From: Alphaproteobacteria bacterium
Lineage (GTDB): Bacteria > Pseudomonadota > Alphaproteobacteria > Rhizobiales > Beijerinckiaceae
Assembly (NCBI GenBank): GCA_021325385.1
Contig: JAJPHH010000032.1
Span: forward strand, 62,001 to 126,000
Direction: 5' to 3'
Length of the DNA stretch: 64,000 bases
Program-made: the position numbers and the translations under genes
The notes under the pieces: model-generated
The model's database searches: none
Seen by the model: only the letters and a program-made list of their open reading frames with translations
Told to the model about the DNA's origin: nothing
Shown: in pieces, positions 8,663 to 18,700 of the stretch
Numbering within the stretch: position 1 is the stretch's first letter
How the letters are laid out: each line of letters opens with the position of its first letter

Positions 8663-9860
8663 AGGCCAATCGACCACGGCTACCGAGCACGAACCGGGCT
8701 CATTGCTTGCTCAGTGGAAACTGGTCGAAGCTGCCGTTCGCGATCGGCGTCTCAGCCGCGGCGACATCGCCGTACTTTTTCGCGTGGTTGACAACTATTA
8801 CCAGCGGTACGGCAACTCGCGCGCGGCGCCCTCGTATCTCGCTGCCGGAACCGGTCTTACCAGGCGCGCCGTGATCTCTTCGATCAAACGGCTACGTGCG
8901 CTCGGCTACCTCGAAGTGGACCGCATTGGCAGCGGAACGCGGCCGACCGAATACGTGCCGAACTGGCGAATGCACGAGGATTTCACCTCTATTAGAGGTG
9001 AAGCTCAAATCACCTCAGAGGTGGCCTCGGCTTCACCTCAAGTAGCCCCAGAGGTGAACACGACTTCACCCAAACCTGCTTACGTAGCCGGCTTACAGGC
9101 CGGCCTACGTAAGCAGGGACCCGCGCCTCCGCCGCCGCTGGGCGGCCCTGACGAGCCGCCCGCGGCGCCGGCGCGGGACCCGTTCGACGAGCTCTGGAAC
9201 GCCTATGGGCGGAAGCAGGAACGCAACAAAGCCAAGGCGGAGTACCAGAAGCTCGATCCCGATGCGACGCTCCACGCGAAGATCGTTCAAGCAGCCGTGG
9301 AGTGGAGGGCTGCATACGAGGCGCAGGGGCGGCCAAAGAAATATTGGAAGTATCTGCACACATGGCTTGCCGGCGAGTGTTGGTTGGAGGACCTGCCTGA
9401 ACCCTATGAGAATCCCAAACTGGCCAACACCACCAAGCGACGCCAACGAGATGTCGAAGAGGATTACCGGACGTGGCTTCAGGACTGCCTAAGTCCTGGC
9501 GAACGTGTGCTGGCGCGTTTTATCGATTGGATGGAGATCGAATCGAACGAGGAGAGAACCGAATTTGATTTCGACTTCGCCGCTCTCAAAGATCGCCACG
9601 TTATCGGCCGATTCATTCTCCGTGTGGTTAATCCGAGCGAGGAGTTCAATCAACTCTGGGCGGCGTGTGGAGACGATCTCTGGGTTGATGATTTTCCCGG
9701 CTCGTTGGTGTGGGTCATAAGGGGAAGGGATGGCCGGCTCGGATTTAAGCCCTACAATGAGACCAACGCGGCGGAGCCCCCCGTTTCACCTCCCCCGCCG
9801 GCCGTAGGTTCTTCCGACGCGAATACGGATGCGGGCGGCAAAGGCCCGATCGAAATCTAG
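8640..9860 (+). CDS. Phage-O-like replication protein
   Basis: A 406-residue protein with two recognisable parts. Residues about 25-110 are a winged-helix DNA-binding domain (SYLAAGTGLTRRAVISSIKRL then LGYLEVDR). A variable linker (about 115-180) rich in Pro, Ser and Ala follows. Residues about 180-260 contain DPFDELWNAYGRKQERNKAKAEY then YWKYLHTWLAGECWLEDLP, a pattern found in phage replication proteins (FWxxYP...KxxA...TWLxxxxW). The start at 8640 (MKPLANAKGQ) overlaps the previous gene. The C-terminal 150 residues are not recognised. DNA palindromes lie exactly in the linker, as in lambda O where the origin is inside the gene. The function is inferred. Confidence 0.6.
   Translation: MKPLANAKGQSTTATEHEPGSLLAQWKLVEAAVRDRRLSRGDIAVLFRVVDNYYQRYGNSRAAPSYLAAGTGLTRRAVISSIKRLRALGYLEVDRIGSGTRPTEYVPNWRMHEDFTSIRGEAQITSEVASASPQVAPEVNTTSPKPAYVAGLQAGLRKQGPAPPPPLGGPDEPPAAPARDPFDELWNAYGRKQERNKAKAEYQKLDPDATLHAKIVQAAVEWRAAYEAQGRPKKYWKYLHTWLAGECWLEDLPEPYENPKLANTTKRRQRDVEEDYRTWLQDCLSPGERVLARFIDWMEIESNEERTEFDFDFAALKDRHVIGRFILRVVNPSEEFNQLWAACGDDLWVDDFPGSLVWVIRGRDGRLGFKPYNETNAAEPPVSPPPPAVGSSDANTDAGGKGPIEI
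8982..9058. repeat. Three palindromic TTCACCTC/GAGGTGAA units inside the replication gene
   Basis: Unit 1 is TTCACCTCT-ATT-AGAGGTGAA (8982-9002), unit 2 is CACCTC-A-GAGGTG (9011-9023) and unit 3 is TTCACCTC ... GAGGTGAA with an 11-bp spacer (9032-9058). A further TTCACC follows at about 9064. They share one core and fall in the low-complexity linker of the encoded protein. They may be initiator-binding sites (origin) or an operator. Confidence 0.55.
9076..9116. repeat. Long inverted repeat in replication gene linker
   Basis: A 12-bp perfect stem, CTGCTTACGTAG (9076-9087) with CTACGTAAGCAG (9105-9116), extended inward by CCGGC/GCCGG with one unpaired base. It lies just downstream of the TTCACCTC palindromes, so the whole 8982-9116 segment is dense in symmetry. 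It could form a cruciform in a replication origin. Confidence 0.5.
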
Positions 9861-9878
9861 CGGCAGACAAGAATTCGG

Positions 9879-9928
9879 GGTGCGCACCTTGCCCCTGAGT
9901 GCGCACCTTTGCGGGTGCGCGGGTGCGC
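9879..9928. repeat. GGTGCGCACC palindrome repeats after the replication gene
   Basis: The palindrome GGTGCGCACC at 9879-9888 recurs 20 bp later as GTGCGCACC (9899-9907) and is followed by tandem GGGTGCGC (9913-9928). The 9861-10189 interval has no gene. Beyond these repeats it holds the hipBA operators and promoter. The function of the repeats is unknown. Confidence 0.4.
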
Positions 9929-10070
9929 GCCGCGAACCTCTGGAGGCAGCGCGCGCAGACCATGATGCGGTGCTGATCGGTGCCGACGGCGTGACCGCGG
10001 CGGGCGCTCGGGTGATGGTGGTGAAAGCTCCTGACCGGCCGTCCGTAAGAGCTTCCTAACTGGGCAAAAT

Positions 10071-10186
10071 CGTCCCAATCGGGACGCTCGCACCGTACCA
10101 GCGCCAATTGCACCAAAAATAGTCCCGATCGGTTCCTTTTATGGATTGGAAGCCATCGAGCTGCTATAATCGTCCCGATAGGGACG
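10071..10186. promoter_or_regulatory. Three HipB-type operators spaced 50 bp apart
   Basis: Operator 1 is CGTCCC-AATC-GGGACG at 10071-10086. Operator 2 is degenerate (AGTCCC-GATC-GGTTCC) and starts at 10121. Operator 3 is CGTCCC-GATA-GGGACG at 10171-10186, four bases before the hipB ATG. The start-to-start spacing is exactly 50 bp in both intervals, near five helical turns. E. coli HipB also binds several spaced palindromes in its own promoter, so autoregulation is likely. Confidence 0.7.
10142..10170 (+). promoter_or_regulatory. hipBA promoter
   Basis: A perfect -10 TATAAT lies at 10165-10170, with a weak -35-like TGGATT at 10142-10147 (17-bp spacing). The -10 directly abuts operator 3, so a bound repressor would cover it. 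The start of transcription would fall within the operator. Confidence 0.55.
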
Positions 10187-10189
10187 ACT

Positions 10190-10417
10190 ATGCAGACCAT
10201 CACCGACAGCAAAAGCCTTGGCTTTCTTATCCGCAAGGAGCGTAAGGCGCAGAGATTGACGCAGGAACAACTGGCCGGGCTGACCGGAGTCGGCGTGCGT
10301 TTCGTGCGAGAGCTGGAGGCCGGAAAGGAAAGTTGCCAGATCGGCCTCGCCCTTCAAGTGGCGGCGTCCTTGGGTCTCAGCATTTCCGTCGGCAGCCGGC
10401 GGGAGAGTGCCCCGTGA
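10190..10417 (+). CDS. hipB: HipB-like XRE antitoxin/autorepressor
   Basis: A 75-residue XRE-type helix-turn-helix protein. The HTH is LGFLIRKERKAQRLTQEQLAGLTGVGVRFVRELEAG, with the short LGLSISV strand that HipB uses for dimer contacts. It should neutralise the kinase toxin HipA and, with it, repress the operon through the CGTCCC/GGGACG operators immediately upstream. The stop codon overlaps the GTG start of hipA. Confidence 0.88.
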   Translation: MQTITDSKSLGFLIRKERKAQRLTQEQLAGLTGVGVRFVRELEAGKESCQIGLALQVAASLGLSISVGSRRESAP

Positions 10418-11682
10418 GCCGTCTGCTTGATGTCTATTTAGGGGAGGCAAAGGCCGGCACCCTCCGCCAGGATGAGGCAGGCGCCCTCAGCTACGCCTAT
10501 GAACCCGGCTATCTCGCCGGACGGGAGCCCCGCGCCATTTCCTTTTCCATGCCGCTGCAGGAAGCGCCCTATGCGGATCGGGTTGCGCGCCCTTTCTTCT
10601 CCGGACTCCTACCCGACGAGGGCGCGCGCCAGCGTCTGGCCGGCGCGCTCGGTATCTCCGCGGGCAACGCTTTCGGCCTGCTCGAAGTGATCGGGGGCGA
10701 ATGTGCGGGAGCCTTGTCGCTTTATCCGGCGGGCCAGATGCCGCCTTCCCCCGACGGCGATGGTGTCGAACCGCTCAGTCCGGCGCGTTTGGCAGAAATC
10801 CTCGGCAAGCTCCGCGAACGCCCGCTGCTCGGCGGCGAGGAAGGCGTCCGGCTGTCGCTTGCGGGCGCGCAGGACAAACTTGCCGTCTGCCTCGAGGGCG
10901 AAACAATCGGACTAGCCAAGGGCGGCCGCCCCACCACGCATATCTTGAAGGCGTCCATTCAGGCGCTCGATGGCTCAGTCGAGAACGAGCTGTTCTGCCT
11001 GCGCCTAGCTGCGCGCCTGAAACTGCCGGCACCCAGGGTCGAGATGCGCCACAGCGGTACGAGCCCGTTTCTGCTGGTCGAGCGCTACGACCGCTTGCAG
11101 CACAACGACGGTACCATCTCGCGGCTTCATCAGGAGGATTTCTGTCAGGCGCTGAGCGTGCCGCCGGAACTGAAATACGAGGAAGAAGGCGGACCTGGGA
11201 TCGAGCGCTCGCTGGACCTGATCGACCGTGCCGCCGCGCGTCCGGCGGCAGACAGGCTGAGTTTCATCCGCATGCTGATCTTTCATTATCTGGTCGGCAA
11301 TGCGGACGCTCATGGGAAGAACTACGCCCTGCTCTATCGCGGCAAGGCGCCCGACCTCGCACCTCTCTACGATGTCGTCTGCACGGCGGCGTACCCGAGA
11401 CTGGCGAAAAAGCTCGCCATAGCGATTGGCGGACGATCCGTCGCCGATACGATCCAGTTGAAGCACTGGCTGACCCTCGTACCGGACACACGGGCCGCCC
11501 AACGCCTTCTGGTCCGAGACATGACAGAGCTTGCGGGACGTATCAGAGACGAAGCCGACAAGCTTCTTGCGGAGTTCGAAGACGCGGGCATCACGCATGA
11601 AATTCTCAAAGCCATTCGTGCCGTGATCGAGACGCGCGCGACCCATTTGTTGAGGATCACCGAAAAACCTTCCGTATTATGA
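10414..11682 (+). CDS. hipA: HipA-family serine/threonine kinase toxin
   Basis: A 422-residue HipA kinase. E. coli HipA phosphorylates glutamyl-tRNA synthetase, halting translation and inducing dormancy; the target here is not known. The start is GTG 10414, overlapping the hipB stop. The N-terminal subdomain (about 1-105) contains FFSGLLPDEGARQRLA; the ATP-loop region is VRLSLAGAQDKLAV with the conserved Ser; the catalytic loop is GNADAHGKNYALL (about 295-307) and the metal-binding Asp320 is in APLYDVVCT. All key residues are present, so the kinase looks intact. In a defence island it may act in stabilisation or abortive infection. Confidence 0.92.
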   Translation: MSRLLDVYLGEAKAGTLRQDEAGALSYAYEPGYLAGREPRAISFSMPLQEAPYADRVARPFFSGLLPDEGARQRLAGALGISAGNAFGLLEVIGGECAGALSLYPAGQMPPSPDGDGVEPLSPARLAEILGKLRERPLLGGEEGVRLSLAGAQDKLAVCLEGETIGLAKGGRPTTHILKASIQALDGSVENELFCLRLAARLKLPAPRVEMRHSGTSPFLLVERYDRLQHNDGTISRLHQEDFCQALSVPPELKYEEEGGPGIERSLDLIDRAAARPAADRLSFIRMLIFHYLVGNADAHGKNYALLYRGKAPDLAPLYDVVCTAAYPRLAKKLAIAIGGRSVADTIQLKHWLTLVPDTRAAQRLLVRDMTELAGRIRDEADKLLAEFEDAGITHEILKAIRAVIETRATHLLRITEKPSVL

Positions 11683-11749
11683 GGGCAGGCACTGCTTGGT
11701 CCAAGCCGCTTCCAAACGGCAAACCAGGCCGGGCGATACCCGCCCTGGA

Positions 11750-11779
11750 AAAAAGCACGGCCCGTCATGTGACGGGCCG
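11750..11779 (-). terminator. Rho-independent terminator (leftward)
   Basis: Perfect 10-bp stem CGGCCCGTCA/TGACGGGCCG at 11758-11779. Read on the minus strand, the stem is followed by TGCTTTTTTCC. It lies 40 bp past the end of the minus-strand gene at 11820 and faces hipA, so it ends leftward transcription. Confidence 0.75.
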
Positions 11780-11819
11780 CGGGGTGTCCTGGGATCTCGC
11801 CCGACCCATCAAATCGCGA

Positions 11820-12548
11820 TCAGACGGCTCGCTGGCGTGCCTCAAGCGCGACGATGCAGAGATCGCGGTAGCGGGCAATTGCCTTCGGGCTCGAGCTGAC
11901 GGGATTGATTTGGAATGCTTGCAGCCCTTTCAGATCGCCGGCCTTGGCAAGCTCAACGACGCTGGCGAGCTTGTTGCGAAACCGCGTGTGCGTCGGTGCA
12001 CTGAAATCAGGCGGTTCGGGCAGCTTGCCTTCGCGGGCCGCGGCTTCAATTGTCGCGCGCTTGCCGAGGGCTCGCTTCGGTGTGGCGGAGCGTTTCGCAC
12101 CATCTGTCGGCGGCTCTCGCGAGGGATCGGCGGCGAGCTTTGCATCGCGGGCATCGGCCGCGGACTTTCGTTGCCGCTTCACGCGCCACGTAAAGCCGTC
12201 CTTCGTCTTCACGATTTCGATTTCGTCGGGCTCGTGCCCTGCCGCCTTCGCGGCGCGCTGAGCGTTGAACTTCTTCGCATAAATCTTCATCGGGTCCTCC
12301 ATATGTGACGTGTCGGTAACGAGACCCGATCGACCGTCGGCCGTGACACCGTAGATCAGCGGGCGCCGGCCATTACGGTGCATCGCGACCAAGCGAGCAG
12401 CCTTGCTGCGCGCTTCCTCAAGGTTTGCCGCGGTATCGATCGCGTAGCGGCCGACCCCAAGAAAGAGAGCGATTTCGAAGCGGACCGCCGACGCGATCAC
12501 CTTCGCGTTGGCAGCGTCGGCAGGATGCGGTTTGCGGGTTCGCGCCAT
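11820..12548 (-). CDS. Unknown island protein
   Basis: A 242-residue basic, hydrophilic protein that I do not recognise. No signal peptide or membrane segment is seen. Residues about 85-130 (MKIYAKKFNAQRAAKA ... IEIVKTKDGFTWRVKRQR) look like a small folded domain followed by a Lys/Arg/Ala-rich linker (RKSAADARDAKLAADPS). The C-terminus LARYRDLCIVALEARQ-like is helical in appearance. It stands alone between hipA and druE with its own terminator. Such proteins occur in alphaproteobacterial islands and may bind nucleic acid, but that is a guess. Confidence 0.6.
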   Translation of the reverse strand: MARTRKPHPADAANAKVIASAVRFEIALFLGVGRYAIDTAANLEEARSKAARLVAMHRNGRRPLIYGVTADGRSGLVTDTSHMEDPMKIYAKKFNAQRAAKAAGHEPDEIEIVKTKDGFTWRVKRQRKSAADARDAKLAADPSREPPTDGAKRSATPKRALGKRATIEAAAREGKLPEPPDFSAPTHTRFRNKLASVVELAKAGDLKGLQAFQINPVSSSPKAIARYRDLCIVALEARQRAV

Positions 12549-12794
12549 CTGTGGCTCCCTCGGTCGATCGGGCGAGCGCAGTCAGGCTCGACACGCCGAT
12601 GAGAGCAACTGACAAACGAATTGGCCGGTGCCAGCCAGCACTTGCCCAAATGATAGGACGATTGCAGCGCAGCCCGACGCTCGACAGCCAGATCCGGCCA
12701 GCCGATCCCGCTATGGCACCGCGCTGGCGAGCCCACAGAATCGATTGACCGCTACGGCGCGGTTCGCATGCCCGCTCATAAAACTTAGAATACT
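12549..12794. other. Intergenic stretch between druE and the unknown gene
   Basis: About 246 bp without a gene. It should contain the promoter of the minus-strand gene ending at 11820. I see no strong hairpin after the druE stop codon. The last 60 bp are AT-rich. Confidence 0.3.
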
Positions 12795-15700
12795 CTACAC
12801 TCCATCTATTGACGTGAAGAACACGCTACACTGACGATCTCTTTGCATGAGGTTGTCTATTCCCGAGGTGATGTCCCACCTCAACATTTTGGGTCCAGCC
12901 TCGCCGTTCACGGTTGCTGTGACGACCCGGTCGTGGAAATGGCCCAGCCGAGACATTCGCGGATTCAGATGAATAGGCCCGACCGATCCGAGCCTTTTCA
13001 AGCGATTGGCTAGGTCACGCTGTTGATCTTCCGGGCGCTCCTCAGAAATGCTCGAAGCGCTGTTCGGCCGAGGGGGTTTCCAGGTGAGCGTCAAAGATGT
13101 GATCACAACACCGAGTCCCTGCAGCCTCGTCAGGAAGTCAACCAACGCACCCCGATTTCTGTCGCCACTGGCGAGATAGGGATCATCAATCTGCAATTTG
13201 ACGGTTCGTCCGATAATTTCTGCAAACATGGCTTTGAAATCACGGGGCTGGCCGGCTTCGTGCCTAAATGCCTTCGTGTTGAGGGCCGTAGCTGCGAGGG
13301 CCTTTTCAATCGGCCTAAGGTGCGCCTTGTTCTTTTCATGCCACTCGTCGGCGGACGCGCAGGTTGAGACATAAAGCTTTGAGCCGATCAGGTCGTCAAA
13401 AATAGGCTGATCGAAATTGCTTCCGTAGTATTCGAGCGTATTATTAGCTTTTTGAATCGCAATTCTGGGAGCGTTTTCTAAAGCCGTCCTTGGCACCAAA
13501 TAGATTTGGAGCTGGCCGCGCTGTTCCAGCGGGAGAAGCACATCAATGATTTGGCGATCGAGAGTGGACAGCCGGGACTGGGCCAATGGGAGGCCAGAAC
13601 ACACCATGAAACGCACTTTCCGATCGCTGAGAGACTCACAAAAGTTACGGATAATTCTGGCCACTGATGTGGCAAGTTCCGGCACCCGTGCGCCCTGAAT
13701 CGACGCGGCGCAAATTGTAACACTCGAGGCTACCTTTAACTGCTCTTCCAAACCACCGTAGTTAATCACTTTGACAGGAATCGCACTCTCTGGAGCGTGC
13801 GGTGGCCGCAGCACCGTTTCCGAAAGCAGACCGCGCATCCATTCGAGAACTGGCAAACGATCGAACACATCCCAGTACGCTTGATTGGAATAGTCGTTAA
13901 TGCATTGCGAACAACTCGTCGCACATTCGGACCGTGCGCAGTCAAGCACTCGAATCGCCGCGCTTACCAGTGCTTTGGCAGAAAACTGAGACTCCTCGAA
14001 AAGACGCTGAACATAACCCGCGCCACCAGCCACCGCGTCAGACAGAACGATCAGCGGTCTACCCTCCCGAAGTTCTTTCGAAGCTCGAATATCGCGCGGA
14101 TCGGCCTCAAGCAGATAGGCGGCTGCAAGACGCAGAGACTCTGCAAGAGTTCTTAGAAACCCATCTAGCTTGGCAGCGCGCTCCCGTTCATTGGCCGCTT
14201 CCGCGAACGACGGAGGAGACGCGGAAAATCCTATCGCCCGGATGTCCGTTTCGAAAACGTGTCCCAAGTCGAATGGATAGCTCAAATCCTCTTGTGAGCA
14301 TTTGTCACCGGTCCGCGGATTCTTGTGCGCCGACTTCAAAGTCTTCTGGCCCATTAGCGCGGTCCGCGGTGCTGGTTCGGCGTATTCGCAGCGATTGCAC
14401 CAAAAATAACCGGCACCCTTGGGGCCGCGATTGACGACAAACAGCCGCCCGGCAGTCTCGCCAGCGGTTGGCGTCGCGGGAGCAAAGAATGTCCGTACGC
14501 CTGATAGGTCCGTGTCAGCGTAATCGCGAAAATGCGCTCTTGTCAGAAGGCGCGCTTCATCAATCGGTCTGGTTCGCAGCCTTGAGGAGCCAGGATCACG
14601 CCCCTGCCTCTCATCCAGCGATGTAAGAAAAGCGGTGGGCGCGATGAAGCGCGCTATTCGCGCCTGCGGATCACCTCCGCATTGCTGGCATGTCGGTCCA
14701 AACTCATCCCGCTGGGAGTGAATTTCCGGGTGTCCACAATCCTTACAAATTCGGTAATATTGATCGGGCATATACTCTTTGGAGCGGCGAACGATACCAC
14801 GACTCGTCCAGATACGGCCGCCAGCGACGACCTCGGCCCCAGGCGCATACTCGCCGATCGCAACTGCGGCATCGCGGTCGAGCTGGAGGGACGCATCCTG
14901 CGCGAATTGGCTCTCGTCAGCGGTTCTGCGAGTGTCGGAAATCTCAAGCCGAATAGAATGAACGGGGAAACTGTACGTGGGGATAACGGCTGATCGTGAC
15001 AAAATACTAACAAGAAACTGATCAAGAAATTGCCGTTTCTCTCGCATTTTGGCTGCATGTCGATTCGAGGCCTTCTGCCGTTCGGCTTCGTCCACAGCTT
15101 TATCGGACATAATGCGCAGCTGTTCCGCAGCGGATTTGTCGAGCGCTTGCCAGCGCTCCGCGATGTCGTCAATGAAGCGATGTAGCACGCCTGTTACATG
15201 GCTTCGAAGGTCCTCCCCCTCTAAACCGACAATCGTAAGTTCAAAAGGAAGCCATTCTCGCATTTGTTCGGCCAGTCGAAGGAACGACGATCCGCGTTCG
15301 CTGGAAAGCCAGGTACTAAATTCGACGCGCAATGCTTGTTGAGCCTCCGCGGTCAATGCATCGGAGAAAAAATGCTTTAGGCGGGGAGCACCCGTCCGCT
15401 CGGCATCATTCAGATGATCCTCAAGAAAACCGGCGAGCACCGTTGATACCTGGTGCCGGCGGAAAAAACTCGGGTTGTCCAGCGTCAAATAGGGAACGGA
15501 TGGCTTGGCGTTCAAATACGCATGCAGATCCCTATACGATGCTTGGTCATAGCGGCTGTTGCGAGCGACCATTAACGCGGTTGGCGCGACCTGCGCCCGG
15601 CGTCCTGCGCGCCCCGCTCTTTGCTGATAATTGGAAATTCCGGGCGGGACATTACGGCAGAGGATTGCTTCCAGATCTCCTATGTCTACGCCCATTTCCA

Positions 15701-18700
15701 TGGTGGTGGTGCAGCTGAGCATGTTCAGCTCGCCTTGGCGAAACTTCTCTTCAATGTCAGTCCGAAGATCAGGGCCGATTGCAGCCGTATGCTCGCGAGC
15801 GAGAGCGGCCAGGGCGTGGCCAGCATATCGGTTTACGTAATGATGCCGGTCTTTCATCGCCGACCGGCTTGGTCGATCCACTTCGAGGAGCGTCCCCGTG
15901 CATCGCCATGCAGAGCATTGACCATCAATGTTTATCTGAGAGCGGGACCCACATTTGACGCAGCGGTAAAGGGAACCGTCTGCCGCGCTTCGAAAGCTTA
16001 GGTTCGAAAGATCAACGGCCATTCCGCTGAAATGGCGTGTGAGGAGTCGATTCCCGTTCCTTTCTGCCTCGCTCCAAAAAGCATCCAGCGCATCTAGTGC
16101 CTGCGAACGATCAAGTTTCAATTTCTTGCACAAGAACCACGTAAACCGATTTTCGGACTGACCTGTTGGAATGAGCGGCCGCAGCAAACGGGACCCGCTC
16201 TCCTTTGTTCTAGTCCATGCTCGGCGCTCTTGTGCTTGGGCCTCACCCCAAATCGAGTCATCCTCTAGGTCGAGGCGGTGATCCAGGCTGTTAATGGCTC
16301 GATATCGGCGCATTGAGCCCAACAGGAAATGGACGAGTTCGGTCGTTTTTCCTTTCAAATGCGGGACAGCGCGCTCGATCGCCGCGCTTGAGTTGCGGAC
16401 GCCCTTCTCGTCATAACAGACCTTCGCCAAACCAAGAGATTCTAGAGAAATTCTGGTTAGCCCTTCGGTGCAAAACTCCGCGACGATCATCGCAAGCAAA
16501 CGATCCTTGGTCTGGCCGTTGCCCATCGGCTCGCGCGCAAAACGATCGTAGAGCTTGAATCCGTCGCGCCGCAGCTCGCGATAGACCAGCTGCGTCAAGT
16601 CCTCCAAGCTGAGAGGTTCACCTTCCTTCGTCAGGACACGAAATACCGCTGAGCGCAGAGCTTGATCGCGGGAGGTTCGTTCAAAAAAAGGAGCAAAAAA
16701 CGCGGCGTCCTGCCGGTTGTCGGAAAACACGAGCAGGTTCCGCCCGCCCATCGGGGCATCCTGCGCGCGATCGTGCGGCTTGGGCAATCCTTCAAGAAGC
16801 TCCTGCGCTACGACCGCCGCGAAGGCATCGTCGCCAGGATGAACCGAACTAATGGGCTCAGGATAGCGACCTGCTGGACTACGGCACGATGAACAGCGCC
16901 TCACGTAGCTTCGACCATCGTCCTCATCTTCATGCATCTCGGCCCTTAAGAGCCCGAGAATTCCCTTTCCCGGACCATCGGCCAGTGCGCCCGTGGTAGG
17001 ATCAAAATATTCAAGGTCAGCTTGATCCTTACCCTCTTCGGATTCTTCACTATCGTCGTATTCCGAGGCTTGGTCCTCGGAAGCGCCGTTGAGGCGCAGA
17101 ACCACACGCTTCGAGTCCGTCTCGGGTTTGGCGTGAAGGTGTTGTCCATCATCCCAAGCTTCGATGTATGGTTCACCGCAATTCCTGCAAACAAGGAGCG
17201 GGTAGCGCGGCATTCCATCCTCGGCCTTAACAGACTTACCGAACGTCATAGCCGACCAGTGCTCGGGATCGTCCGCATCAAGCCGGAGAGAGACACCCTC
17301 TACGCCGGATGCAGCTAGGTGGTAGCGAGCAGGAAGCAGCGGGTAGGCGCCGGGTGCCGATGGTTTTGCCAGGACACCAACGGAGATCAGTGCCGCACAT
17401 GCCGCGTGTTGCGTGGCGACATCTTCGTCTGGAAACAGGCGCTGGGCCAGCTCCTCGAAACTCATCGAGCCTTTCTCATCGAGGTCGCGTGCGGCCGTCC
17501 TAACCTGCTGGTTCGTTCCGAGTAAGTCGACCAGACCGTCGCCGAAATCAGCAGTCTCGCGCAAAACGAGCTCACTCAGGCCCGCTTTGGCAATCGAGCG
17601 ATTCCATAGCTGCACAGCCTCGCTGCCTTGGATTTCACCATTCTTGTGAAGCTCCGAGACCACCTTGCCCAGCTGAATCCAATCAAACGCCCGCAAAGTC
17701 ATCCTCGCCGAACCGGACCGAAGTGCTGGATGCCTCTCCCGCTTGGAGATGATGACGGCCCGTTCTCCGGCAGGAAAATCCTCACCGAAAAGGTCACTCG
17801 CGAACTTTGCGAGATCGTCCTTTCGGGACGGGTCAAGGCTGGCTGAAGTACCAACACATTTGACCTGCCCTCGCGATATCCCGAGCCGGGTCTTCAATTT
17901 CCTTAAGAGAAAAGCAACCTCGATGGCCTGTGCACCCGCGTAGGTATGAATTTCATCGAGAACAAGCCAACGCAACCGCGCCTGCTGTAGGAGCGCCCTG
18001 TTGCGGGGCAAGAGTAAAATGTGCTCAAGCATCGCATAGTTGGTTACGAGAATATGAGGCAGGTGCTCCAGCATTTCGGCGCGACTGAGTAGCCAGTTTT
18101 CCGGAACGTTCCGCGCTGCTCCGAAATCTCTTTGGAACGACGGAGCCTCAACGAGCTTCCGTTCTTCTTCGGCGCGGGTCGCGCTTGACCGGACCTGACC
18201 GGTGTACCGCCCGAGCGTGATGCCTGGATCGCAAAGGTCCTGGAACAGCAATCGTGCGATACGATGCATTTGGTCGTTGGCGAGCGCGTTGAGTGGATAA
18301 ATCAGAATGGCTCGGACGCCCGGCTTGGATAAATCCTCCTCTTTCAGGAGATCGTCGATAAGCGGGAATAGGAAGGCCTCGGTTTTGCCCGATCCTGTCC
18401 CCGTCGCCACGAGATAATTCTCGCCCATGCGGCTCAGGGCTTCTGCCTGATGCTTGTGAAGTGGCCGACGAAATAGCTTACCGCCATCCGACGTTTCCGA
18501 CAGTGCAGCCCATTTTTGGCTCAGACGCTGCGCTTTTACGAGGTCGTGGAGAGAGTGGCTTTTCTCGAAATCAGGCAGGCTCTCAACGAACGGTCCTTTG
18601 ACGAGGGAAACCGTTGTTGACGTTAGCGCTTCACTGAGCTTTTGCGTCAGCCTTGGAGCACGGAGCTCGGATACGGGCGCGGCCGTCGAAATGAATCGCG

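Noticed and set aside
8982-9116. CRISPR-like repeat cluster
   Set aside because: The repeats are short palindromes without uniform spacers and lie inside a coding frame; there are no cas genes in the window.
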